Origin: an uncultured Acidobacteriota bacterium
Lineage (GTDB): Bacteria; Acidobacteriota; UBA6911; CAINFC01
Length of the DNA: 64,000 nucleotides
Direction: 5' to 3'
Assembly (NCBI GenBank): GCA_903847975.1
Contig: CAINFC010000216.1
Location: 1 to 64,000, forward strand
Below are positions 8,476 through 16,712 of the stretch, piece after piece. The notes beneath the pieces are model-generated. The model was not told where the DNA came from and made no database searches. It saw nothing but the letters and a program-made list of their open reading frames with translations. How positions within the stretch are numbered: the stretch's first letter is position 1; each line of letters starts with the position of its first letter. The position numbers and the translations under genes are program-made.

Positions 8476-9768
8476 CTATTCCGATCGCAAGGCTTCGACC
8501 GGGTCCAGCCGGGCGGCCAGGTATGCCGGGTAGGTGCCGGCGGCCGAGCCGATCAGGGCGGAAATTCCGAGCGCCAGGAAAAGGTAGGAAAGAGGCAGCC
8601 CGACGCCGGTTCCGAAAGCGCCGGATAGGGCAAAGGTGCCGACATACGAAAGGAGCAGCCCGAGTCCGCCTCCCAGGCTGCAAAGCAGAGTGGACTCGAT
8701 GAGCACCTGGATCAGGATGTTGCGCCGTGTGGCGCCCAGCGATTTGCGGATGCCGATTTCCCGGGTCCTCTCCGTCACGGAAACCAGCATCATGTTCATC
8801 ACCACCACACCGGCCACCAGGAGAGCTATGGAGCTGATGGGAATGATAGCCTGGGAAATGGCGTCCGTCAGGCGGCCGACAAAGCCCCGGCCGGCCTCGG
8901 GGATGAGCAGGTCGAAGGTGTCCTCCTCGCGCGGGCCCAGGCCGCGAATGAGCCGCAGGGCAACGCGGGTCTCTTCCTGCGCGGCTTCAAAGTCATGGGT
9001 TTCGCGGGGCTGGGCAAAGACCGTCAGGGAGCGCTGTGTGCCCCAGATCCTCTGAAAGGCAAGCAGAGGCATCCAGACGGAGCGGTCCAGGGAGGAACCG
9101 AAGCTGGAGCCCTGCCGCTCCTGCACGCCTATGACCGTGAAAAAAATGCCCTGGATTTTGACCTGCCTGCCGAGCGGATCGACGGATGGAAAAATTTCGT
9201 CGACGATATCCTGGCCGATCACCACCAGCCGCTGGGCGCGCATGTTTTCCTCCTGCCGGAAAAAGCGACCCTGAGCGATGCGGATGTCCCGGATCAGCTC
9301 CAGGGCGCCGTCTCCCCCGGTGATCGAAGCGGCACGGAAAACCCGGTTGCCGCTTTTCACGTCCGCGATTTCCTGCAGGGTGGCGGCCAGCCGGGTGCTG
9401 GCGTGGACCATCCGTTCCAGCCTCCTGGCTTCCGGCAGCAGGATTTCCGGATTTTTCCGCAGCTTGTCCGCCAGCTCCCTGCGGCTCAGAGTTCCGCTCG
9501 AGGCCACCCGGGCCAGAATGAAAGTGTTGGCCCCGAAGGTCTGGGTGGTGGTGGCTACCGCGATGGTCCGCAGCGCTTCGATGGCGGCGCCCACCAGGAC
9601 CACGGCGGCAATACCGATCACGATTCCCAGGATGGTGAGAAAGGAGCGCAGCCGGTTGGCCCAAAGCGTGTCCACGGCGAGGACGAAAATATCCCGAAGC
9701 TCCCGGCAGGCAGCGGCGGCCCGTTTGGCGATCCCCTGTCCGGATCGTTCTGGTCTTCTTTCCCGCAT
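8476..9768 (-). CDS. MacB-type ABC transporter permease (FtsX fold), upstream copy
   Basis: Paralogue of the following gene: 430 residues with an N-terminal TM (RSFLTILGIVIGIAAVVLVG), a periplasmic MacB_PCD domain and a C-terminal FtsX domain with TERTREIGIRKSLGA. A basic cytoplasmic extension of about 35 residues precedes TM1. The pair may form a heterodimeric permease. The gene is first in its unit and diverges from the AsmA-like gene. The ATG at 9768 has only a weak ribosome site, so the start could lie slightly downstream. The ATPase must be encoded elsewhere. Confidence 0.88.
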   Translation of the reverse strand: MRERRPERSGQGIAKRAAAACRELRDIFVLAVDTLWANRLRSFLTILGIVIGIAAVVLVGAAIEALRTIAVATTTQTFGANTFILARVASSGTLSRRELADKLRKNPEILLPEARRLERMVHASTRLAATLQEIADVKSGNRVFRAASITGGDGALELIRDIRIAQGRFFRQEENMRAQRLVVIGQDIVDEIFPSVDPLGRQVKIQGIFFTVIGVQERQGSSFGSSLDRSVWMPLLAFQRIWGTQRSLTVFAQPRETHDFEAAQEETRVALRLIRGLGPREEDTFDLLIPEAGRGFVGRLTDAISQAIIPISSIALLVAGVVVMNMMLVSVTERTREIGIRKSLGATRRNILIQVLIESTLLCSLGGGLGLLLSYVGTFALSGAFGTGVGLPLSYLFLALGISALIGSAAGTYPAYLAARLDPVEALRSE

Positions 9769-9886
9769 CCGGCGATTTTACAGGTGGCCCGCGCGATTGT
9801 CAAAGTATGGAGCAGTCATTCATGCCAGTGTGCGCTTTCGTCAGAATAAGGAATATGAAACCGGAATTCTATTTGGATCCATGGCT

Positions 9887-9914
9887 TTGGACCGGGCCAC
9901 CGATTTGGTAATAT
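9887..9914 (+). promoter_or_regulatory. Candidate sigma70-like promoter for the AsmA gene
   Basis: TTGGAC (9887-9892) and TAATAT (9909-9914) are separated by 16 bp and lie about 20 bp before the ATG at 9934. The -35 is imperfect and the assignment is by eye only. Confidence 0.3.
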
Positions 9915-9933
9915 AGGATCATAGGCTTGGCCC

Positions 9934-12789
9934 ATGTTTCGGCATCGTCGGATCGTAATCATTGCTGCTGCTTTTCTACTGTTCGGGACGGGAATCCTTC
10001 TCGTAGCGGGATTGTTTTTTTCTGCGGACCGGTGGAAGCCGTTCCTGAAGGCGGAGCTGGAAAAGCAGCTGCGCCTGCCGGTGGAAATCCGGGCCTGTTC
10101 CTTTTCGCTGTGGGGCGGAATGCAGCTTCAGGCGGCCGGCATCCGGATCGGGACCGCTCAACCCTATGGAGAAGTGGAGCGGGTTTCGCTTTCCTTTTCC
10201 CTGTTTTCCCTGTTGCGCGGAAAAACGGAACCTTCCGGGGTCCTGCTGCAAAAGGTCCGTCTCTCCTTCCAGGAAAAAAACGATTCCTGGGAAATTCGGA
10301 GCGGCGGAGAGGGCCTTCCCTCCCCGTTGCCGGATACATCCCGGGAAGCTCCCGGGGCCCCCGGGCGGACTTTGCCTCTGATTCCCGATTCCCTGCAGGT
10401 GGAGGATGCCGGCATCCAACTGTTCCGTCACGGTTCCGCGGATCCTCTGGAACTTGGCATTACCCGGTTTTCCTTTCGGAAGAATAAGGCTTCCCGCCCC
10501 GGCTGGGTCGATTTTCAGGCGGAGCTCCAAGCCGAGTTCCTGCGCGGAAAGGCCGCGGAGGTCTCTCCCCTGAAAGCGGTCGTTGCGGGCGGGTACGAGC
10601 CGCAAACCCGGGTCCTGGAACTGCAGAAAGCGGAAGTGCAGGCCGGTCAGAGCCGGTTTCAGGCGGAGGTCCGGATGGAAGGGCTGAGCTCCCGGGCAAA
10701 AGGGAAAGTGCATCTTGTCGCCCGGGAGGCCCGGCCGGAGGACCTCCTCCGTTTTATGGCCCTGTTCCGCACCGGAAATCTTCCGCTGAAAACCTCTGGA
10801 ACGATCCGCGCCGACCTGTCCCTGGAGGGCTCCCTGGCCCATCCCCGTTTTTCCGGAAGTCTGGAGACGGATGAGCTGCGCTTTTTCTATGCCGACCAGG
10901 GCGAGCCGGTCTGCCTGTCCCGCCTGGCGTTCAGCCTGAACGGCGACCAGGTGCAAAGCAACGTTTTTCAGGCCGGGCTTTGCGGCCGCAGCTCCGTGGC
11001 CCTTTCCCTGCAGGCCGATCATCTGGGCACCGACCCCTTGCTGCACTTTCATGCGGAAACCAGCCGGCCGATTCCCCTTCGGGAAATGCTGCGCGTGGCC
11101 TCCTCCTTCGGCCTTTCCTGGCCGGTGCCCCTGGAGGTCGTTTCCGGCCATGCCTCCTTCCAGCTGAACGGTCAGGGCGTGGGCCTGCAGAGCGGACATT
11201 TCGACATTACCGGACAGATGTCGCTCCAGGAGCTGGCTCTGCAGCCGAAAGACCTGAAAGAAACGCTGCTGCTCTCCCCGGTGGAGGTACGGCTGGATCG
11301 CAACCGGATCCAGGCGGGCCGGTTTACCTTATCGCTGGGGGGGAGCGAAGCCGTTGAAGTTTCGCAGTTCGATCTGACCGACCGGCCCGAGGGTCCTGCC
11401 TTCCTGGCCCGGGCGCGGTCTCTGCAGAGCCTGTCTGCCGACCGCTGGCTGAAGGTGGTGCAGCCCCTGCTGTCCGGGATCCCGGAAACGGTCCGCCTGG
11501 TTGGAGGGCGGCTGACGCTTTCCGCGGAGATGCAGCGTCATCCGGGCCGGCCGCTCGAATTCTCTTCCACCGGACGATTTCAGAACGGAACCGTCGCCCT
11601 GAAGCAGCTCGGGGAAAGCCTGGAAATAGAAACCTGCGGGTTCGATCTCTCCGGCCGGCGCTTTTCCCTCGACGCGGTGAAAGGGCGCCTGGCGGGTGTC
11701 GCCTTTCGCGGGAACCTGCAGGGGACCATCCCGAATCAAGGTCCGGCGGTCGTCCGGTTCGACCTGCAGGCGGACCGCCTGGACCTGGATCGCTGGGCGG
11801 CAAAGCTTGCGGTTGCGCCGGCTCCGGCGGCAAAGCCGGTTTCGGCACCGGCGCCGGCGGGTGCCGTGGAGCTGTTCCAGATCGAACAGGGCCGGCTGAG
11901 AATTCAAGGCGCCGTTTTCCGGGAAAAGACCGTTTCCGATGTCGACCTGACCCTGGCTTACAAAGACAGGACTCTTTCGGTTCCCTCGCTCGATTTCAAG
12001 TTGTACGACGGCATCCACCACGGGAAGCTGCAGGCCGACTTTCGAACCAATCCGCCCCCGGTGCAGTACCAGGGAAGGATTCAGAACATGGACCTCCAGA
12101 AGTTCCTGCAGGACAGCCCTCATTTTCGCGGGGCCCTGCGCGGGCGCTTTCAGACGGAGCTTTCCCTGCAGGGACGGATCGAACCGGCCGGGGATCCGGC
12201 CGGCACCCTGCGCGGATCCGGACAGTATCAGGTCACTGAGGGGCGGCTCACCAGTGTCAGCCTGGCCCGCCAGATCCAGGCCATCACCCGGCTGACCGGC
12301 TGGGATATCTCCGCGCAGGGTACCGACATCCCGGAAGCCAAAGGAAACTACCTGGTGGAAGGGAAGACGCTGCGGCTGACCGACACACGGATCCGCACAC
12401 CGGAGGCCCTGGTTTCCGCCGCGGGGACGGTGCAGCCCGAGGAACGGACCATGGATCTGACTGCCACGGCGCAGCTCAGCAGCCAGTGGAAGCCCTCCGG
12501 CAACGCTCTCGGACAGCTGATCAGCGGAGCGGCGGAACTGTTTTTCCGCGAGGAGAGCGGGCGCATGATCGTCCCTTTGCGCATCACCGGCTTTCTGGAA
12601 AAGCCCTCCTTTGCCTTGGACCAGCAGGCCCTGCGCTCCGGCATGCGCAACGCTCTGAATCCGGAGAATATCCGCTCCGGCATCCGCACCCTGCGCAATA
12701 TCTGGCAGCAGATTTCCGCGGAATCCGCCTCCGGCGGAAGCGATGCCACTACCACCACTACCACCACTCTCCCCGGATCTCCGCAATGA
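9934..12789 (+). CDS. AsmA-like envelope protein
   Basis: Large protein of 951 residues with one N-terminal TM (about residues 7-30) and a long beta-rich periplasmic region. The C-terminal part has the AsmA_2-like pattern (GSGQYQVTEGRL...SLARQIQAI...DLTATAQLSSQ). AsmA/TamB-like proteins span the periplasm and are linked to lipid transport or outer-membrane protein homeostasis. The last residues form a Thr run (TTTTTT) encoded by ACC/ACT codons. The MFS gene starts 19 bp later on the same strand. No clear ribosome site precedes the ATG. A second, shorter AsmA-like protein lies at 55792-57423. Confidence 0.82.
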   Translation: MFRHRRIVIIAAAFLLFGTGILLVAGLFFSADRWKPFLKAELEKQLRLPVEIRACSFSLWGGMQLQAAGIRIGTAQPYGEVERVSLSFSLFSLLRGKTEPSGVLLQKVRLSFQEKNDSWEIRSGGEGLPSPLPDTSREAPGAPGRTLPLIPDSLQVEDAGIQLFRHGSADPLELGITRFSFRKNKASRPGWVDFQAELQAEFLRGKAAEVSPLKAVVAGGYEPQTRVLELQKAEVQAGQSRFQAEVRMEGLSSRAKGKVHLVAREARPEDLLRFMALFRTGNLPLKTSGTIRADLSLEGSLAHPRFSGSLETDELRFFYADQGEPVCLSRLAFSLNGDQVQSNVFQAGLCGRSSVALSLQADHLGTDPLLHFHAETSRPIPLREMLRVASSFGLSWPVPLEVVSGHASFQLNGQGVGLQSGHFDITGQMSLQELALQPKDLKETLLLSPVEVRLDRNRIQAGRFTLSLGGSEAVEVSQFDLTDRPEGPAFLARARSLQSLSADRWLKVVQPLLSGIPETVRLVGGRLTLSAEMQRHPGRPLEFSSTGRFQNGTVALKQLGESLEIETCGFDLSGRRFSLDAVKGRLAGVAFRGNLQGTIPNQGPAVVRFDLQADRLDLDRWAAKLAVAPAPAAKPVSAPAPAGAVELFQIEQGRLRIQGAVFREKTVSDVDLTLAYKDRTLSVPSLDFKLYDGIHHGKLQADFRTNPPPVQYQGRIQNMDLQKFLQDSPHFRGALRGRFQTELSLQGRIEPAGDPAGTLRGSGQYQVTEGRLTSVSLARQIQAITRLTGWDISAQGTDIPEAKGNYLVEGKTLRLTDTRIRTPEALVSAAGTVQPEERTMDLTATAQLSSQWKPSGNALGQLISGAAELFFREESGRMIVPLRITGFLEKPSFALDQQALRSGMRNALNPENIRSGIRTLRNIWQQISAESASGGSDATTTTTTTLPGSPQ

Positions 12790-12808
12790 AACCGGACCGC
12801 AACCACGG

Positions 12809-14104
12809 ATGAGCAGCCGCATTCCCGCCCAGCGCTGGTGGCGGATCCTGCCGCCCGCCATCCTGGTTTACATTTTTTCCTTCATGGACCGCACCAACAT
12901 CGGCTTTGCCATGGCCGGCGGCATGAACGAGGAGCTCGGCCTGACCGCCTCCCTTTCCGGCCTGGCCGCCGGCATTTTTTTTGTGGGCTATATCCTTCTG
13001 CAGATCCCGGGCGGACATCTCGCCGAACACGGCAGCGCCAAAAGGTTCATTGCCGCGACGATCCTGGCCTGGGGCGGCTTGTCCATGCTGTGCGGCTGGG
13101 TGCAGACTCCCGTGCAGCTTCTCCTGGTCCGGTTCCTGATCGGGGTAGCGGAAGGCGGTGTATGGCCGGCCATGCTGGTCATCCTGAGCCACTGGTTTCC
13201 GAACGAGGAACGGGGCCGGGCCAATGCCATCTTTTTCATGAACCTGGCCATAGCCTCCATTATCACCGGCCCTTTGTCCGGCTGGATTATTAGTGCTTTC
13301 GGCTGGCGTTGGGTCTTTGTCCTGGAAGGCCTGCTCTCCATCGCTCTGATTTTCGTCTGGTGGCCTCTCATTCAGGACCGGCCCGAGGACGCCCGCTGGA
13401 TCTCGCGCGAGGAAAAAGAGTACCTGACCTCCCGGATCCGTGCGGAGCAGGCGTCTTTCCAGGCTGCGGAAAACCGGAATTTTTCCTACCGCCGGATCCT
13501 GCTGGATGCCTCCATGGTCAAGCTGATCCTGATCTATTTCTTTTACCAGACCGGCATCTACGGGTTTACCATGTGGCTGCCCACCCTGCTTCAGGAACTG
13601 ACCCGGGCGGGCATGACGGCGGTCGGATTTCTGTCCACGCTGCCCTACTTTGCCATGATGTTCGGGCTCTGGTTTTTCGCTAGGCTCTCCGATGCCAGCA
13701 TGAACCGGCGGCGCTATACGGCGCTGCCCATCGCCCTGCTGGCGCTCTGCCTGCTGGGCTCCAGCCTGTTCCGCGGGGAAATATGGATCTCGTTCGCCTT
13801 CCTGGTGGCCTGCGGTCTGTTTCTGCAGTCCGCCTCCAGCGTTTTCTGGACCATCCCGCCGCTCCTTTTTCCGGCCGGCATTGCCGGGGGGGTCCGCGGC
13901 ATGATCAATGCCCTGGGGAACCTGGGGGGCTTTCTCGGGCCTTTCCTGGTAGGCTGGGCCCGGGGGCTGTTCCGGACGTCGGATGCCGGGATTTACCTGC
14001 TGACCGCCTCCCTGGCGGCCGGCTTTATTCTTACCCTGTCTCTGCCGCCGCAGACCGCCGGGAAGACCGGCGCCAAAGAATCGGCTGTTCCAAAGGAGAA
14101 ATAG
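12809..14104 (+). CDS. MFS transporter, ACS (anion:cation symporter) type
   Basis: Inner-membrane importer of 431 residues with 12 predicted TMs. The ACS-family TM1 signature FSFMDRTNIGFAM is present, as is the motif-A-like loop after TM2. Family members import organic anions such as glucarate, galactonate, tartrate or phthalate. I chose ATG 12809 (MSSRIPAQRW) because the in-frame extension to 12743 overlaps the AsmA 3' end. The gene ends 3 bp before the start of the sugar-acid dehydratase, and the RBS of that gene overlaps its last codons, so the two are co-translated. The context suggests import of a pentonate or hexonate. Confidence 0.9.
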   Translation: MSSRIPAQRWWRILPPAILVYIFSFMDRTNIGFAMAGGMNEELGLTASLSGLAAGIFFVGYILLQIPGGHLAEHGSAKRFIAATILAWGGLSMLCGWVQTPVQLLLVRFLIGVAEGGVWPAMLVILSHWFPNEERGRANAIFFMNLAIASIITGPLSGWIISAFGWRWVFVLEGLLSIALIFVWWPLIQDRPEDARWISREEKEYLTSRIRAEQASFQAAENRNFSYRRILLDASMVKLILIYFFYQTGIYGFTMWLPTLLQELTRAGMTAVGFLSTLPYFAMMFGLWFFARLSDASMNRRRYTALPIALLALCLLGSSLFRGEIWISFAFLVACGLFLQSASSVFWTIPPLLFPAGIAGGVRGMINALGNLGGFLGPFLVGWARGLFRTSDAGIYLLTASLAAGFILTLSLPPQTAGKTGAKESAVPKEK

Positions 14105-14107
14105 AAA

Positions 14108-15829
14108 ATGCCGCAACAGCGCTGTCGGGAAATACGCAAAGCCTGGGCTCAGGTCGACGCACTCATGATGGGCATGAACTGGTCCGAGGAGGACATCGAG
14201 AAGCCGCATATCCTGGTGGATGACGTCCAGGGGGACAGCCACCCCGGCAGCAGCCACCTGGATGTTCTCAGCAGGGAAGTGGCCATCGGTGTCTACGAGA
14301 CCGGAGGCAAGCCGGCTCATTTCCACGTGACGGACATTTGCGACGGCTGGGCGCAGGGGCATGACGGGATGAACTATGTTCTTGCCTCCCGGGAGGTCAT
14401 GGCCGACATGGTGCAGGTGCACGCTTCCGTGATTCCCTGGGACGGGATGGTCCTCCTTTCGGGATGCGACAAATCCGTTCCAGCGCACCTCATGGCCGCG
14501 GCGCGGATGGATCTGCCGACCATCCACATTCCCGGCGGAACCATGCGCTCCGGGCCCGACACCACCACCTCCGGCGTGGCCGGCCCGCTTTCGGCGCGAT
14601 CCAAAAAAGGGCTGGTGGACTCCGGGGAGCTGCGCCGCTACCGCCTTACGGGCTGCCCTTCCTGCGGGTCCTGCCAGTTCATGGGTACGGCCAGCAGCAT
14701 GCAGTGCATGTCGGAAGCGCTCGGCATGGCCCTGCCCGGAACGGCGCTGATGCCCGCCACCTTTGCCGATATCCGGCGCATGGCCCGCCTGGCCGGCAAG
14801 AAAATCATGGAGCTGTCGGCCGCCGGGCTCACCTCCGCAAAAATTCTTACGCTGCCCGCTTTTCGGAATGCCATCCAGGTGCATGCCGCCATCGGCGGCA
14901 GCACCAACGTGCTGATCCACCTGCCGGCCATTGCCCACGAGCTGGGCATCGAGCTGGATCCGCGCTGGTTCGACACCCTGGGCAGCGAGGTTCGCCACCT
15001 GGCCAGCATACAGCCCAGCGGCCAGTATGTGGCCGAGCTCTTCTGGTTCGCCGGCGGCGTGCCCATGATTCAGTGGCTCCTCCGGGACCGGCTTGACCTG
15101 GATGTGCTTACCGTGAGCGGCTCTTCCCTGGGAGAGAACCTGGCCCAGCTTTGGGTCGACGGGTTTTTCGAGCGCTGCCTGGCCCACCTGAAAACCTTCC
15201 ACATCCCCGCCGAGGAGATTATCCGCCCGCCCGAAAAGGCGGTCCGGTTCGGCTCCATCGCCGTCCTTTCGGGAAACCTGGCTCCGGAGGGGGCGGTGGT
15301 CAAGCACTCCGCGGTGGTGCCTTCCATGCAGGTGCACACCGGCGCGGCCGCGGTCTTCGACTCGGAAGAAGCGGCGCAATCGGCCATCGTCGCCGGCCGG
15401 GTGGATCCCGGGGCGGTGGTGGTCATCCGCTACGAAGGCCCCCGGGGTTCCGGCATGCCGGAAATGTACATGACCACGGATGCCCTGGTGTATGACGACC
15501 GCCTCGAAGGCACCGTGGCCCTGGTCACTGACGGACGCTTTTCCGGCGCCAGCAGCGGGCCCTGCATCGGCCACGTCTCGCCGGAGGCCGCCGAGGGCGG
15601 GCCCATCGCGCTAGTGGAAGACGGCGATCTCGTTTCCATCGATATTCCCGGCCGCCGGCTGGAAATCGTCGGAACGCAGGGGGAGCGCAGGTCCGGGGAG
15701 GAAATCGAGCGCCTCCTGGCGGAGCGCAGAGCCCGCTGGACCCGGCCGGAGCTCAAGCCCAAGAAGGGAATCCTGAAGCGCTATGCGGAAAGCGCCGCCT
15801 CGGCGATGGCCGGGGCTTATATGAAGTAG
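14108..15829 (+). CDS. IlvD/Edd-family sugar-acid dehydratase
   Basis: Fe-S dehydratase of 573 residues, the usual family length, which removes water from a sugar acid to give the 2-keto-3-deoxy acid. Cluster and metal ligands are visible: Cys78 in DICDGWAQGHDGM, Cys120 in LLSGCDKSVPAHLM, and the TGCPSCGSC segment near 178-188. The C-terminal VTDGRFSGASSG motif is intact. Branched-chain IlvD, Edd and pentonate dehydratases share this fold. The neighbouring FAH-type dehydratase and semialdehyde dehydrogenase make a D-xylonate or L-arabonate dehydratase more likely than IlvD. The RBS AAGGAG precedes ATG 14108. The gene ends convergent with the FAH gene, 10 bp away. Confidence 0.9.
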   Translation: MPQQRCREIRKAWAQVDALMMGMNWSEEDIEKPHILVDDVQGDSHPGSSHLDVLSREVAIGVYETGGKPAHFHVTDICDGWAQGHDGMNYVLASREVMADMVQVHASVIPWDGMVLLSGCDKSVPAHLMAAARMDLPTIHIPGGTMRSGPDTTTSGVAGPLSARSKKGLVDSGELRRYRLTGCPSCGSCQFMGTASSMQCMSEALGMALPGTALMPATFADIRRMARLAGKKIMELSAAGLTSAKILTLPAFRNAIQVHAAIGGSTNVLIHLPAIAHELGIELDPRWFDTLGSEVRHLASIQPSGQYVAELFWFAGGVPMIQWLLRDRLDLDVLTVSGSSLGENLAQLWVDGFFERCLAHLKTFHIPAEEIIRPPEKAVRFGSIAVLSGNLAPEGAVVKHSAVVPSMQVHTGAAAVFDSEEAAQSAIVAGRVDPGAVVVIRYEGPRGSGMPEMYMTTDALVYDDRLEGTVALVTDGRFSGASSGPCIGHVSPEAAEGGPIALVEDGDLVSIDIPGRRLEIVGTQGERRSGEEIERLLAERRARWTRPELKPKKGILKRYAESAASAMAGAYMK

Positions 15830-15839
15830 ACTCCGCGGC

Positions 15840-16700
15840 TCAGACCTCCGTCACCGGGTTTTCGAGCCGGCCGATCCCGCTGATGGCGATGTGCACCGAA
15901 TCGCCGGGCTGCAGGGTGAAGTCGTTGGCGGGAACCACGCCTGTTCCGGTAAGCAGAACCGCCCCGTGCGGAAAGCTCTGGCAGCGGAACAGGTATTCGG
16001 CCAGCTCCGAAAAAGTGCGCTTGATATTCGATACCGAAGTGCGGCCTTCAAACGCCGCGCAGCCGGCGCGCCGGATTTCCAGCGAAATGCTCCAGGCCCG
16101 GGCGTCCTCTTCTCCGGCGCCGATGCGGATGGCCGGCCCCAGGGCGCAGGACCGGTGATAGGTCTTGGCCTGGGGGAGATAGAGCAGGTTCTCTCCCTCG
16201 ATTTCGCGCGAGCTCATGTCGTTGCCGATGGTGTAGCCCGCAATCCGCCCCCTGGAGTTCAGCACCAGGGCCAGCTCGGGCTCCGGTACGTTCCATCGGG
16301 AATCGCGGCGAATGCCGACCGGCTCCCGGGGGCCGACGACTTTTTCCGCCAGGGATTTGAAGAAAATCTCCGGGCGCGCAGCGTCGTACACCCGGTCGTA
16401 GGCATTGGCGCTGAAGCTGGATTCCTCCATGCGTGCGGTCTTGCTGCGCAGATAGGTGACTCCGGCGGCCCAGACCTCCTGGCGTTCGACGGGCGGCAGC
16501 AGCTGTACCTGGCCGGCCGGCAGGGAAGGAAGCCCCTGGGCGGCCAGCGCAGCCAGCCGGGATTCCAGCCCTTCCTCTTCTTCCAGCAGGGGGAAAATGC
16601 GGTCGATTCCTGCGGCTCCGAGGTCCAGGACCCGGTCGTCCTCAGCCAGCAGTCCCACGTGGATGTTCTTTGAAGCGTCTTGAAATCGGCATAGTTTCAT
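15840..16700 (-). CDS. FAH-family 2-keto-3-deoxy-pentonate dehydratase (probable)
   Basis: Protein of 286 residues of the fumarylacetoacetate hydrolase superfamily. The metal ligands are visible as the PEPELALVL Glu pair and the Asp in GYTIGNDMSSRE. The segment AGVTYLRSKTARMEES with RVYDAARPEIFFK is characteristic of the 2-dehydro-3-deoxy-D-arabinonate/xylonate dehydratase subgroup rather than of fumarylacetoacetase. The reaction would yield 2-oxoglutarate semialdehyde. The start at 16700 lies 12 bp downstream of the aldehyde dehydrogenase stop, so both form one minus-strand unit. This context strongly supports the assignment, although other FAH-family activities cannot be excluded. Confidence 0.85.
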   Translation of the reverse strand: MKLCRFQDASKNIHVGLLAEDDRVLDLGAAGIDRIFPLLEEEEGLESRLAALAAQGLPSLPAGQVQLLPPVERQEVWAAGVTYLRSKTARMEESSFSANAYDRVYDAARPEIFFKSLAEKVVGPREPVGIRRDSRWNVPEPELALVLNSRGRIAGYTIGNDMSSREIEGENLLYLPQAKTYHRSCALGPAIRIGAGEEDARAWSISLEIRRAGCAAFEGRTSVSNIKRTFSELAEYLFRCQSFPHGAVLLTGTGVVPANDFTLQPGDSVHIAISGIGRLENPVTEV

Positions 16701-16712
16701 GGTTCCGGCTCC

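Noticed and set aside
12758-15574. Minus-strand frame of over 900 codons opposite the MFS and dehydratase genes
   Set aside because: The plus-strand genes have clear motifs; the antisense frame is Gly/His/Gln-rich, as expected of a shadow of high-GC coding DNA.
14108-15829. IlvD in branched-chain amino acid synthesis
   Set aside because: No other ilv/leu gene is nearby, while the importer and pentonate-pathway enzymes flank it; the activity itself remains untested.
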